Assembly: GCA_964484265.1 (NCBI GenBank) | Contig: CAZAFH010000004.1 | Coordinates: 1-64,000 of the forward strand | From: SIAQ01 sp964484265 | GTDB taxonomy: Bacteria; Planctomycetota; Planctomycetia; Gemmatales; Gemmataceae | Reading direction: 5' to 3' | Length of the DNA stretch: 64,000 bases | Part shown: one piece after another, positions 23,338-31,742 of the stretch | How positions within the stretch are numbered: the stretch's first letter is position 1 | How the letters are laid out: every line of letters begins with the position of its first letter | Notes under the pieces: generated by a model | Told to the model about the DNA's origin: nothing | Database searches by the model: none | The model's input: the letters and a program-made list of their open reading frames with translations, nothing else | Program-made: the position numbers and the translations under genes

Positions 23338-23628
23338 TCAGTGCGCCGAGTCGCCATTGCCCTCATGGGCGTGCTGAAAAATCCACGTGTGAGCAAGGTC
23401 CGCGACCTTGGCCACGAGTGGCAACTCTTCGCGGCCGAAGCTGGTCGAGGTCTTCCATTCGTCGCCGTCCTTGTAGAGGCGAGTGATGGTGACGTTGTGG
23501 CGCGTGCCGTTGTCCGTTTCGTTGGCCCAGATCGCGGCCTTGATGCGGCCGAGTCGGACCTCGTGAACGGGTTTTTGCTTGGCGTCACTGGAACGGGATT
23601 GCTGGGGCGAGCGTTGGTTGTTCGCCAT
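23338..23628 (-). CDS. HEVRLGRIK-family hypothetical protein, copy 2
   Basis: This is the paralog of the protein at 19377-19703: HEVRLGRIKAAIWANETDNG, HNVTITRLYKDGDEWKTS and VAKVADLAHTWIF align closely. It has 96 residues, a short polar N-terminal tail and a shorter, less acidic C-terminus than copy 1. ATG 23628 has AAAGGA upstream. Two divergent copies in one small-gene block suggest functional specialisation, for example hetero-oligomers. Confidence 0.75.
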   Translation of the reverse strand: MANNQRSPQQSRSSDAKQKPVHEVRLGRIKAAIWANETDNGTRHNVTITRLYKDGDEWKTSTSFGREELPLVAKVADLAHTWIFQHAHEGNGDSAH

Positions 23629-23666
23629 GGCACAGTCCTTTCATGAAAAGAGAAAAAGGGATGGAA

Positions 23667-24731
23667 TCAAGCAGCCAGGGTCAGAAGGCCGGCGGCCTTC
23701 TGGTCGATTTCGGCGCGTTCGCCTGCGAACTTCAATTCGCCGGCCATGCGGGTCAGGGCGTCCACCATCGCGAAGATGGTGAATCGGCCTTGTTCTTGAG
23801 CGATTTCGAGGGCCTGCTTGGCCCAGCCGCGGTTGATGCCGTGCTGGAGCAAGACCTTCATGACTTCTTCGGCGTCGTTGCCGAGCCGCTCGTGCATGGC
23901 CTTCAGCATGACCTTGGCGAAGCCGTCGCGGCGCTGGTCGCGTTTTTCGACAAGCTGTTCGACGATACGGCGCATTTCTGCCAGGGACTCGTGGATGCTG
24001 GCCGTGTGCTTGCGCGTGAACTCGACGACTTCGACGGCATCCCAGACGATGTGATTCTGGCAAACCGCCTGGAACCAAAAGGTCTGAATGCCGAGAGAGC
24101 GCTTGCCGACTTCGCTGTTCCAGATAAAGAAACCTGGCGCAAAGGCCTGCCCTTCGATCTCGGCCCAGCCGGTCGGGTCGATGAGGAAGCAGAACATGTC
24201 CTGCTCGCCGGCATAGAGGCCGGTGCCGCCGCCGGATTCGTTGCCGCCAAAGGCCGCCCTCTGGGGCGGTCCGAAGTCGGTCGCGAACTCGGCGAGCATG
24301 GCCAGGATGTCGGCGTTGTAGAGCCGCGTGTAGCTGACGCCATGAATCGAGCGGATCATTTCGCCGTGCGTGTAGATTTGCAGCGGCTTGTTGCCGTCGG
24401 GCAAGGTGTCGTTGAACACCCGCCAAGCGGTGTCGGCCGAGACGCGGTTGACCGTATCCCGGCTGACCTTGGCGAGTTGACAGAGCTGGGTGAAGCTCCA
24501 GTCGTTCATTTGATACGCGCCATCCGCGCCGTCGTTGCCGGCGCCGGCGAAATCGACGACCAGACGGTCGAGAGCCAAGGGGCGCGGTCGCAGACTGCGT
24601 GGCGGCAGCCAACGATCGACCGATTTGGCCTTCTGCTCCTGGCAGAATGCAGTGAGGTCGGCGAGCGAATCGAAGCATTCGTCGGGACCACGGCGGAACA
24701 GTTCGGTATGTCCGCGTTTGAGGACTTGCAT
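23667..24731 (-). CDS. DUF932-like phage/plasmid protein, 354 aa
   Basis: The 354-residue product fits the DUF932 family common on phages and plasmids, with SFTQLCQLAKVSRDTVNRVS near the N-terminus, LQIYTHGEMIRSIHG, SYTRLYNADILAML and a helical C-terminal half. ATG 24731 has GGAGGG upstream; the 60 codons before it are not typical. DUF932 has no established activity. It is the largest early gene of the block after the MutS-domain protein. Confidence 0.75.
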   Translation of the reverse strand: MQVLKRGHTELFRRGPDECFDSLADLTAFCQEQKAKSVDRWLPPRSLRPRPLALDRLVVDFAGAGNDGADGAYQMNDWSFTQLCQLAKVSRDTVNRVSADTAWRVFNDTLPDGNKPLQIYTHGEMIRSIHGVSYTRLYNADILAMLAEFATDFGPPQRAAFGGNESGGGTGLYAGEQDMFCFLIDPTGWAEIEGQAFAPGFFIWNSEVGKRSLGIQTFWFQAVCQNHIVWDAVEVVEFTRKHTASIHESLAEMRRIVEQLVEKRDQRRDGFAKVMLKAMHERLGNDAEEVMKVLLQHGINRGWAKQALEIAQEQGRFTIFAMVDALTRMAGELKFAGERAEIDQKAAGLLTLAA

Positions 24732-24888
24732 GGAAAACCCTCCAAGGAAAGAGAATGTGTGAGATAAAACGAGAGATGCACCACCGGTCTCTCGGCAGGG
24801 AGGAACTGCGAAGAGCCGGTTGGGGAAACTACCCGAACAGCAGGGAAGAGACCAATGAGCGGGATAGTGGCACAACTTCGCCAAGGAA

Positions 24889-25488
24889 TCAAACCGGACG
24901 ACAAGATGCAAGCCGGGAGCAGGCCGGATCCCCTCGGCCGGTGGAGCAGATTTGAATGAATCGAGGGTCCATGAAGTCGGTCAACCAAACGTGATCGTTG
25001 GCCTTTCGGAAAACGACGCCTGTTTCCAGAGCGGCAGGCGTGGGAATGGCAAAAATGGTCCAAGTTGGCTTGTCGCAAAGAAAATCAACGACCCAGTCGT
25101 AATCCGTCGAGAAGTGGACGAATCGGCGGCGCATTCTGAGGATGCCTTGCTGAAGGATGCTCGGAACGTTTGCGGAAGCCGTGCCGTGAAAAAGAAGAGC
25201 TGGCGGCGCGGTGGCAGCGGGCGGCTTCGCAAGGTCGATGCTGTGGCCGTAAACCGCGCGAATCATTCCGTCGCGGATCTCGAATCGGTCCATGCCTGCG
25301 ATCGCAGCTCGGACCAGCGGTTCGTCAATGAAGGCCCATTCAAATCGCTCGAAACGAATCGCGATGATCAAATCTTCGAAGCGAGTCCAGCCTTCTTCGT
25401 CGAGTTCAAGTTCGAAATGGGCGGGGTCGTGGCGCAAAGCAAAGGCCATGGTGCTGACGAGCCGGCCCTGGTCGAGTTGGCGATGCAC
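24889..25488 (-). CDS. kptA: Tpt1/KptA-like RNA 2'-phosphotransferase
   Basis: This 199-residue protein matches the Tpt1/KptA family, which removes an internal RNA 2'-phosphate using NAD+ and produces ADP-ribose 1'',2''-cyclic phosphate. The expected Arg-His-Arg-Arg set is present: Arg19-His20 (FALRHDP), an Arg at about residue 77 before GHS, and Arg121/122 before FVHFS. The NAD-binding LFHGTA (99-104) is also visible. I chose GTG 25488 with AAAGGA six bases upstream; a TTG frame starts at 25512. It lies in the phage-like block, where RNA repair or reversal of ADP-ribosylation could counter host defence. Confidence 0.85.
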   Translation of the reverse strand: MHRQLDQGRLVSTMAFALRHDPAHFELELDEEGWTRFEDLIIAIRFERFEWAFIDEPLVRAAIAGMDRFEIRDGMIRAVYGHSIDLAKPPAATAPPALLFHGTASANVPSILQQGILRMRRRFVHFSTDYDWVVDFLCDKPTWTIFAIPTPAALETGVVFRKANDHVWLTDFMDPRFIQICSTGRGDPACSRLASCRPV

Positions 25489-25515
25489 AAAAGGTCCTTT
25501 CGAAACGATCAATGA

Positions 25516-25785
25516 TCAATGAAAGGGCGAGGGGTCCGTGGGGCTACTAATTGGGCCAAGCTCGTGCGCGAAGCGGTCCAGAGCAATCATGGCTTCACGG
25601 CAGTGCCCGCCGAGAACGAGGGCCTGAACGGACTGGGCTTCACGATCGTTGATGACGGCCCAGAAGCCAAATCGGCGGATGCCGCGGCGCATTTGGCTGT
25701 GAACGAGCGCGAGGGTATCGTCTCTCTCGGGTTGAAAGATCGCGAGACCTTGCTTGGAAGCGACACCGACGTAGGCTTTGAGCAT
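25516..25785 (-). CDS. Hypothetical protein, 89 aa
   Basis: The first gene of the leftward phage-like block. The product begins MLKAYVGVASKQGLAIFQPE and has a compact alpha/beta look (RRFGFWAVINDREAQSVQALVLGGH), possibly a small enzyme-like domain. ATG 25785 and ATG 25791 are both possible, and neither has a good ribosome site. It is 27 bases upstream of the KptA-like gene. Family not recognised. Confidence 0.55.
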   Translation of the reverse strand: MLKAYVGVASKQGLAIFQPERDDTLALVHSQMRRGIRRFGFWAVINDREAQSVQALVLGGHCREAMIALDRFAHELGPISSPTDPSPFH

Positions 25786-25837
25786 GATCATTGCATAGCA
25801 CGATTCGACAGAATGATTCAATTGCCGACGCTCTGGT

Positions 25838-25858
25838 AGGCATCATCAAATGATACCT
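25838..25858. promoter_or_regulatory. 21-base near-perfect palindrome (operator candidate)
   Basis: AGGCATCAT (25838-25846) and ATGATACCT (25850-25858) pair at 8 of 9 positions around a 3-base centre. It lies 53 bases upstream of the first leftward gene of the block, where a phage-type repressor operator would be expected. No repressor gene is obvious in the window. Confidence 0.45.
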
Positions 25859-26012
25859 GCTCGGAAAGGTCCGCGCCCAGCGATGCAAATCCAATGTAAC
25901 CTCACGATTTTTTGGACACTCGTTGATGCGGAAATGCCCCCAGTCCCGGGGGAAGTTGAGGCTGGAAGTCTGAAATGAATCAACCCGTGAGCCAATTGGA
26001 GCTTAATCGAGC

Positions 26013-26540
26013 TTATTCCCCGGAAAAAGGGCTTCTTCGCAAACACCAATAGGCACCTCGCCCGTGCCCCCAGGATTCGATGAGCCCAAGGTCTCGGAGC
26101 AGAGTCAATTCTCGCCGTAGAGTTGCCGGGGCGATGGCCGTGCCTTAGTCGGAAGTGACCTCTCTTGCCGTTCGTCGGCCGTCGCCGAGAATGTGCAAGA
26201 TCCGGCGTTGTCGGTCGGTCAAATCGTGTTCGATGCGGTGGGGAGGGCTGTAGCCGGCAATGGGAAAAGTAACGGTGACGCTGCCCGCAGCTTCCCGGAA
26301 TTGGGGTTCGGGATGCCCTGCCTTGACGCAAAGCTTGACAAGCCGCTGCGTGTCGCTTCCCCAACGCTCGATGAGGCCCCGAAGATAAAAGAGATTCGCA
26401 AGGAGAGGGTTGCGTGGCTTCGACGGGCGCTTTCGCTTGAGATCGAGCACGGTCAGTCCTAAAGGGAGAAGTCCCGCACTCTCGATTTCCAGACGGTCGT
26501 CATAGATGGCGACACTGACCGCGCCGCCATGAATCCGCCG
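26013..26540 (-). pseudogene. AlbA/Schlafen-type ATP-binding regulator, truncated
   Basis: The sequence GGAVSVAIYDDRLEIESAGLL, then RPSKPRNPLLANLFYLRGLIE and KAGHPEPQF match the HATPase-like C-terminal half of AlbA_2/Schlafen-domain transcriptional regulators. The N-terminal AlbA_2 domain is missing and homology begins near 26534. A TAA at 26147-26145 interrupts the frame, after which the same frame continues ATLRRELTLLRDLGLIES to a stop at 26013, the expected winged-helix end. The gene is a truncated and nonsense-mutated relic at the border between the phage-like block and the metal island. Confidence 0.7.
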
Positions 26541-26638
26541 GTCACTCCTTTTTTCCGGAATAGGCGAATCTTGCTGAAGATGCCGCGTTTCTCTGGCCGA
26601 TAAGATCCCCAGCGCTACCTCCGATCCAGCTCGTTCCG

Positions 26639-26682
26639 AATGGCGTTCCGCCATTGTCAATCTCTGTTTGACGATCTGTTAC
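26639..26682 (+). promoter_or_regulatory. Promoter with palindromic operator for efflux operon
   Basis: A -35-like TTGTCA (26654-26659) and -10-like TGTTAC (26677-26682) are 17 bases apart. A perfect 7-base inverted repeat, AATGGCGttcCGCCATT (26639-26655), abuts and overlaps the -35 by two bases. This is a good candidate operator for the metal-efflux genes starting at 26704. No dedicated repressor gene is adjacent. Confidence 0.45.
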
Positions 26683-26703
26683 CTTCGAATGCAAGGAAGT
26701 CCC

Positions 26704-28137
26704 ATGAGTGTCTGGGGCCGATGGATACTCTCGACGTGTCTGATTTCGTCCTTTGTGGCTCTGTCCGGTTGCAGTGCGACGCGACCGGGCATGATTCTCC
26801 AGTCTTCCCAGTCTGCAACGCGCATCGACGACAAGCAGATCGTTCAAGCGACGCTACTGGCACCGACCGAAGCAACGACCATTCGGGCGACGCAGTCGGA
26901 TGAACCACTGCGCGTGGACAAGAACGACCTGTCTGTTGAGGACCTGGTGGCCGATGTGCTGGCAAGGAATCCAAACCTGTCGCAAATGGTGGCCGCCTGG
27001 CAGGCAGCTTCAGCGCGGTATCCACAGGTGCGTTCGCTCGATGACCCGATGGTAAGCACGATGTTCGCGCCGTCGTCGTTCGGCTCCAACACTGTGGACA
27101 GCGGCTATCGAATCGAGCTGTCCCAGAAAATCCCGTTTCCGGGCAAACTGAAACTGCGCGGCCAAGGCGCCCTGGCCGAAGCGGGAGCGGCGCAAAACGA
27201 TGTCGAAGACATGCGCGTTCAGCTCACCGAGTCAGCGAAGCTGGCGTTCTACGAGTATTACCTCGTCGAGCGCGCCATTGTGGTGAACGACGAAGGGCTG
27301 CGGCTCCTGGGCGAGTTCAAGCAGAGCGCCGAGTCTCGGTACAAGACGGGATTGGTGCCGCAACAAGACGTTTTGCAGGCAGAAGTGGAAATCGGACGCC
27401 AGCGCGAGCGAGCCGTTACGCTGGAGCGCATGCGAAAGGTTGCGGTCGCGCGAATCAATACGCTCCGCAGTCTTCCCCCGGATGAAGCGTTGCCGAAGCC
27501 GCCCCAGGACCTGAAGGTGATTCCCGGCTTGCCGCCGGCGGCGAGCCTTCGTGAGCTTGCGCTATCGCAGCGCCCGGATCTGAGGGCGATTCAGGATCGC
27601 ATTGCGGTCGAGGAAAGTGCCTTCAAACTTGTGTTGCGTGAATACTATCCGGATGTCGAAGTGACCGCGGCGTATGACACGATCATGGGCAATGGGCCGA
27701 TGCGCGACCTCGCCCCCCAGGTCGGGCTTCGCATGAATCTTCCGGTTCGATTTGCGAAGCGTAACGGGGCCGTCCAAGAGGCACAGGCAAAGATCGCCCA
27801 GCGACATGCCGAATATGCCAGTCGGGTGAATCAGGTTCAGTTTCAGGTTCAAGAGGCTTACGAGCAATTGCTGGAAAGCGAACGCGTGCTGGTGCTCTAC
27901 GAGAAAACGATTCTGCCGGCCGCACGCGAGAACGTGAAGGCGGCTCAATCGGCATACGTGACTGGCAAGACACCGTTTCTGAGCTTGGTTGAAGCGCAAC
28001 GCAACCTGGTGAACCTGCGCGACCGCCACTACGAGGCGATAGCGGATTATTTTCGTCGTCTCGCAACACTCGAACGAGTAATCGGCGGGCCAATTACAGC
28101 CGCCGGCGAACCGATCCGCACAGCCCCAAAGAAATGA
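26704..28137 (+). CDS. TolC/CusC-type outer-membrane efflux lipoprotein
   Basis: The 477-residue protein has a lipobox (VALSGC at about residues 21-26) and two repeats of the outer-membrane efflux protein family, with characteristic LVADVLARNPNL, YRIELSQKIPFPGK and VQEAYEQLLESERVL helices. It should form the trimeric outer-membrane duct for an RND pump. ATG 26704 has AAGGAA seven bases upstream; the longer frame is not needed. It overlaps the next TolC-type gene by four bases. No pump gene directly follows, so these two ducts presumably serve pumps encoded farther right. Confidence 0.85.
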   Translation: MSVWGRWILSTCLISSFVALSGCSATRPGMILQSSQSATRIDDKQIVQATLLAPTEATTIRATQSDEPLRVDKNDLSVEDLVADVLARNPNLSQMVAAWQAASARYPQVRSLDDPMVSTMFAPSSFGSNTVDSGYRIELSQKIPFPGKLKLRGQGALAEAGAAQNDVEDMRVQLTESAKLAFYEYYLVERAIVVNDEGLRLLGEFKQSAESRYKTGLVPQQDVLQAEVEIGRQRERAVTLERMRKVAVARINTLRSLPPDEALPKPPQDLKVIPGLPPAASLRELALSQRPDLRAIQDRIAVEESAFKLVLREYYPDVEVTAAYDTIMGNGPMRDLAPQVGLRMNLPVRFAKRNGAVQEAQAKIAQRHAEYASRVNQVQFQVQEAYEQLLESERVLVLYEKTILPAARENVKAAQSAYVTGKTPFLSLVEAQRNLVNLRDRHYEAIADYFRRLATLERVIGGPITAAGEPIRTAPKK

Positions 28138-29567
28138 ACACGATGCACCGAACAACGGAGAGAGCGATGCGGGTAACGGTTCTTGGAAATCGACTTTTGA
28201 CGATCAGCCTGGTGGCGACATTGTTGGCATCGTTCGCAGGTGCGCAGACTTCGCCCACAAAACCGGCACCTCTCACGTTGGGCGATCTTGAGCAGATGGT
28301 GATTCAGGGAAACCCGACACTGGGCCAGGCGGCGACTCAGATTGACGCCGCCAAGGGTCGAACGCTCCAGTCCGGCCTCTATCCTAATCCAACCGTGGGT
28401 TACAACGGCGAGCAAATTGGTTTGCGGGGAAAGGCTGCTCCGGGAGAGCAACAGGGCATATTCGTCGACCAGACGATCGTGCGCGGCGGCAAGTTGAAAT
28501 TGAACCGGGAGAAGTATGGCCAAGAGATCATCCAGGCGGAATTACAAGCAACGGCCCAGCAGTATCGCGTCGTCAATGGCCTCCGCATTCGCTTCTATCA
28601 GCTCCTCGCGATGCACCGTTTGATTGAAGTGCGAAGCCAACTCGTGAAGAACGCGGACGAGGCTGTCAAGACAACTGAAGAACTGATCAATGTGGGTGCG
28701 GCGAATCGGCCCGATCTTCTGCAAGCCAAGATCGAGGCCCGACAAGAACGCGTGGCACTGGAGAACGCGAACGTTCTTTTTGCGGCAGCGTGGCAACAAC
28801 TCGGGGCATACATTGGCAATCCAAAACTGCTGGCAGGAGGCCTTCACGGCAGCATCGACGACGGCAAGGCTGTGCCGGACTTCGAGACGAGCCTGGCTCA
28901 TTTGCTTGAAGCGAGTCCGGAATTGCAGATCGCACAGGTCGAAGTGACACGGAATCAGATCGGCCTCAAGCGCGAGCAAGTCGAGCCGATTCCGAATGCT
29001 CAGGTCCGCGTGTCGACCGGGTGGGACTTCGAAAGCAAGACCCAGACGACGACGGTGAATCTTGGCTTCAAGCTGCCGCTGTTCGACAAGAACCAAGGAA
29101 ACATTCGCGTTGCCGAATCACAGTTGCACAAGTCCATGTTGGAAGTAACCCGTGTCGAGCTTTCGCTTCGCCAGCGGTTCGCCAAGGAATACGCTCGATA
29201 CAAGACGGCACTGACGGTCGTGGAGAACTACCGCAAGTTCAATCTGCCGGAGGCAAAGGAAGCCTACGAGTTGTATCTCGAAAGCTTCAAGAAACGTCGC
29301 GCCGCATATCCGCAGGTGCTGATCGCTCAACGCTCGTATTTTCAGATCAGCGTCGAATATGTAGAGGCTTTGGAAAGACTCCGGCGTGCCGAAGTAACAA
29401 TACGCGGCTTGTTGCTTACGGATGGACTCGAAGAGCCGCCCGGCCTTCCGAGTGATGGTCCTGTTCGGCGGCGAGGCTCGGAAGGAGGCGGACCGGATTT
29501 GCCTGACCCCATCGGCGGGGGCGGTCGCTCGATAGACAATCGACTCGGCAACAGTCCGCGGGATTAG
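28134..29567 (+). CDS. TolC-type outer-membrane efflux protein
   Basis: This 477-residue TolC-type protein has a signal peptide (cleaved near SFAGAQ), followed by LTLGDLEQMVIQGNPTL, GLYPNPTVGYNGEQIG and the second-repeat region with LFDKNQGNIRVAESQ. It is unlike its neighbour in lacking a lipobox and in carrying a Pro/Gly/Arg-rich C-terminal tail of about 50 residues. Translation is coupled to the upstream gene (ATGA overlap). The paralog at 55173 is more similar in style (both have a YPNPT-type block and the FNRNQGN/FDKNQGN motif). Confidence 0.82.
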   Translation: MNTMHRTTERAMRVTVLGNRLLTISLVATLLASFAGAQTSPTKPAPLTLGDLEQMVIQGNPTLGQAATQIDAAKGRTLQSGLYPNPTVGYNGEQIGLRGKAAPGEQQGIFVDQTIVRGGKLKLNREKYGQEIIQAELQATAQQYRVVNGLRIRFYQLLAMHRLIEVRSQLVKNADEAVKTTEELINVGAANRPDLLQAKIEARQERVALENANVLFAAAWQQLGAYIGNPKLLAGGLHGSIDDGKAVPDFETSLAHLLEASPELQIAQVEVTRNQIGLKREQVEPIPNAQVRVSTGWDFESKTQTTTVNLGFKLPLFDKNQGNIRVAESQLHKSMLEVTRVELSLRQRFAKEYARYKTALTVVENYRKFNLPEAKEAYELYLESFKKRRAAYPQVLIAQRSYFQISVEYVEALERLRRAEVTIRGLLLTDGLEEPPGLPSDGPVRRRGSEGGGPDLPDPIGGGGRSIDNRLGNSPRD

Positions 29568-29646
29568 AGTGACTCGACGACCCCGCCGCAAATATTTTGG
29601 CGCCTCGGTGAACTTGTGCGGTCACGTTCTACGGCCGAATACTTGT

Positions 29647-30151
29647 TCACCGATTTTGCTCGGCGAGCAGCGCCTTCATCTCGGTAATCTCGCGCTCTTG
29701 AGACGCGACGATGTCTCGACAGAGTTTCTTGACGCGGGGATCGGTGAGTGAGGATTCTTTGCACATCTGGATTGCTGCCGAATGGTGCGGAATCATTGCC
29801 CGCATGAACTGGCGATCCCCGACGCCAGTTTTATTTCGCAGAAGTAATCAAAAGAGCCCGAGCAAGACACCGACGCGACCCAGAGCGCGGCGTTCATCTT
29901 CTTGTTCTTGAACATTGCCGGCATGGTCAAGAGCATGATCGGAAGCATCGAACCGGCCATCCAGCCTGTCATGTCCTGTCATGTAGGCATTGCTGAGATT
30001 GACATTGACGTGGTTCCAGCTATCGGCCATTGAATACACGATGCCGTACATCACGATGAAAGAGACACCAAGCGAAACAAGCAACGCCAGGCTTGTGGTC
30101 GTGCGCATGGTCGGTTTGACTGTCGTGTCCCGTCTTGTGCTGCTCGTTCAT
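29647..30151 (-). pseudogene. DUF305 copper-related membrane protein, multiply frameshifted
   Basis: ATG 30151 (GGGAG upstream) opens a His-rich N-terminus (MNEQHKTGHDSQTDHAHDHK). The next part, SLALLVSLGVSFIVMYGIV to LSNAYMTG, lies in another frame. A 10-base tandem duplication (CCTGTCATGT at 29965-29974 and 29975-29984, plus strand) then shifts the frame; after it come WMAGSMLPIMLLTMPAMFKN, and past another shift and a TGA, GDRQFMRAMIPHHSAAIQMC. That last block is the DUF305 signature. The ancestral protein had a His-rich lead, membrane helices and a DUF305 domain, and probably bound copper. At least four lesions. Confidence 0.8.
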
Positions 30152-30188
30152 ATCCGCGCTCCCTTATTTCAAATTGGTCGACGCTCAA

Positions 30189-31709
30189 CTACTGGCCGTG
30201 CTGCATCCCCGGCATCATGCCTGGTCCGGCGCCCGGCACGCTGGCGCCGGGCGGAATACTTTCATCACCTTCGAGGACGCGATCGTAGAGGTCGGGCGGC
30301 AATACGCGGATGACGGTCATAAGCGCCTCCACGCCAGCGAACCACATGCGGCGCATGCCGAGCGTTTCGGTCTTATTGATTTTGGCGAGCTGCGCATCGG
30401 TATACATTCCGTGCATGTCCATCATGTCTTGGGGAAATCCAGGCACGAGCCTAATTACGTGTTCGGAATGGCTTCCGTCTCCCTGCGGTCCGTTGCGAAC
30501 GGTCCGGTCGTTGGCGGTTTGTTCCCCCATGCCGCGACCGATACTTGGCCCCAGTTCATTGGATAACGCCGGTCCGCGCGTGATCATGCCAAGACCTGAA
30601 TTCATGCTGTTACCCGCCGGCATGCCGCCCATCGTATGTCCGCCCATCGGGCCGACCATGGAAGTCATGTGATTCATCATGTGATGGAACATGTGGCAGT
30701 GAATCATCCAATCTCCGGGATTGTTGGCGATGAACTCGATGTCTCGTGCCTGGGCGACGCCGACGAGAACGTTGTTGCCGGGAATCCAGGCTGTCTCGGG
30801 GATTCGGCCCCCCTCGGTGCCTGTGACCCAGAACGTGTGGCCGTGCAAATGCATTGGATGATGGTCGATCGCACTCATGTTCACGAATCGAATCCGCACA
30901 CGGCTTCCCAGGCGCACTATCAGCGGCGTGGCATACGGGCCGGAGCGACCGTTGAGGGTAAAGAAATTGAATTCCATGGACATCGTGTTCGGAATCGAGT
31001 TTTGCGGCAAAATGGCCCATTCTTGGATGAGGAGAGCGAAGTCGTGATCGACAACGGGCGTGTAGGTCCGACGGGGGTGAATGATGAACAAACCGGCCAT
31101 GCCCATGCCTTCCTGCATCGGGCCGTGTGAGTGATAGAAGAATGTTCCGTTCTGATGGAGTGTGAACTCGTATGTGAACGTTCGGCCTGGCGGAATCGGG
31201 TCTTGCACGAGGCCGTGGACGCCATCCATGCGAATCGGAACTTCTAGGCCATGCCAATGAATCGTGGTCGATTCCGGTAACTCGTTGTGCACGATGATGC
31301 GGACGCGGTCGCCTTCTACCGCTTCGATCATCGGGCCGGGCATGCTGTTGTTGAAGCCCCAAACGTCCATCCACATGTCGGGCAGAAATTCGCGCCGCAT
31401 ATGCCGGCAATGGAGATGAAATTCCTTGACGCCGCCCTTCATCTCCCAGAACAGCTTCGGCAGGTCGGGCGTCTCGACAGGAACCGGCGGCAGATCAGCC
31501 GCGCGCCGGCCGGCCACGAGCTTGCCGCGGTCACTCGGAGTGCCAACAGGTCCGCTGGAACCAGGAGCGTCGCGCGAAAATGCCCGTGCGGGCTCGTGTT
31601 GATGTTCTGGCTGCTGCTGCGCCACGGTGTCGGGGACGCCGGTAGCTCCTGCGAGCAACCCGACGGCCCCCGCGGCCAGAAAATCTCTGCGTGACGTGTC
31701 ATGGCTCAT
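30189..31709 (-). CDS. Tat-exported multicopper oxidase
   Basis: The 506-residue protein begins with a twin-arginine signal (SRRDFLAAGAVGLL). All four copper-ligand motifs are present: HWHG (151-154), HSH (193-195), HPMHLHGH (284-291) and HCHxxxH (337-343) with a Met five residues later as axial ligand. The C-terminal third is Met/His/Gly-rich (GPMGGHTMGGMPAGNSM; GPGMMPGMQHGQ), like CopA/CueO-type copper-resistance oxidases. It probably oxidises Cu(I) in the periplasm. ATG 31709 has AGAGG upstream; a TTG frame starts at 31718. It lies 33 bases downstream of the DUF2231/propeller fusion and is likely in its operon. Confidence 0.9.
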   Translation of the reverse strand: MSHDTSRRDFLAAGAVGLLAGATGVPDTVAQQQPEHQHEPARAFSRDAPGSSGPVGTPSDRGKLVAGRRAADLPPVPVETPDLPKLFWEMKGGVKEFHLHCRHMRREFLPDMWMDVWGFNNSMPGPMIEAVEGDRVRIIVHNELPESTTIHWHGLEVPIRMDGVHGLVQDPIPPGRTFTYEFTLHQNGTFFYHSHGPMQEGMGMAGLFIIHPRRTYTPVVDHDFALLIQEWAILPQNSIPNTMSMEFNFFTLNGRSGPYATPLIVRLGSRVRIRFVNMSAIDHHPMHLHGHTFWVTGTEGGRIPETAWIPGNNVLVGVAQARDIEFIANNPGDWMIHCHMFHHMMNHMTSMVGPMGGHTMGGMPAGNSMNSGLGMITRGPALSNELGPSIGRGMGEQTANDRTVRNGPQGDGSHSEHVIRLVPGFPQDMMDMHGMYTDAQLAKINKTETLGMRRMWFAGVEALMTVIRVLPPDLYDRVLEGDESIPPGASVPGAGPGMMPGMQHGQ

Positions 31710-31742
31710 TGGTGTCAACCTCTGGAAAAGGGAACGTCCGGA

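Noticed and set aside
25846..26364. Minus-strand open frame of 172 codons
   Set aside because: Runs in another frame across the AlbA-type pseudogene and its flank; no motif of its own.
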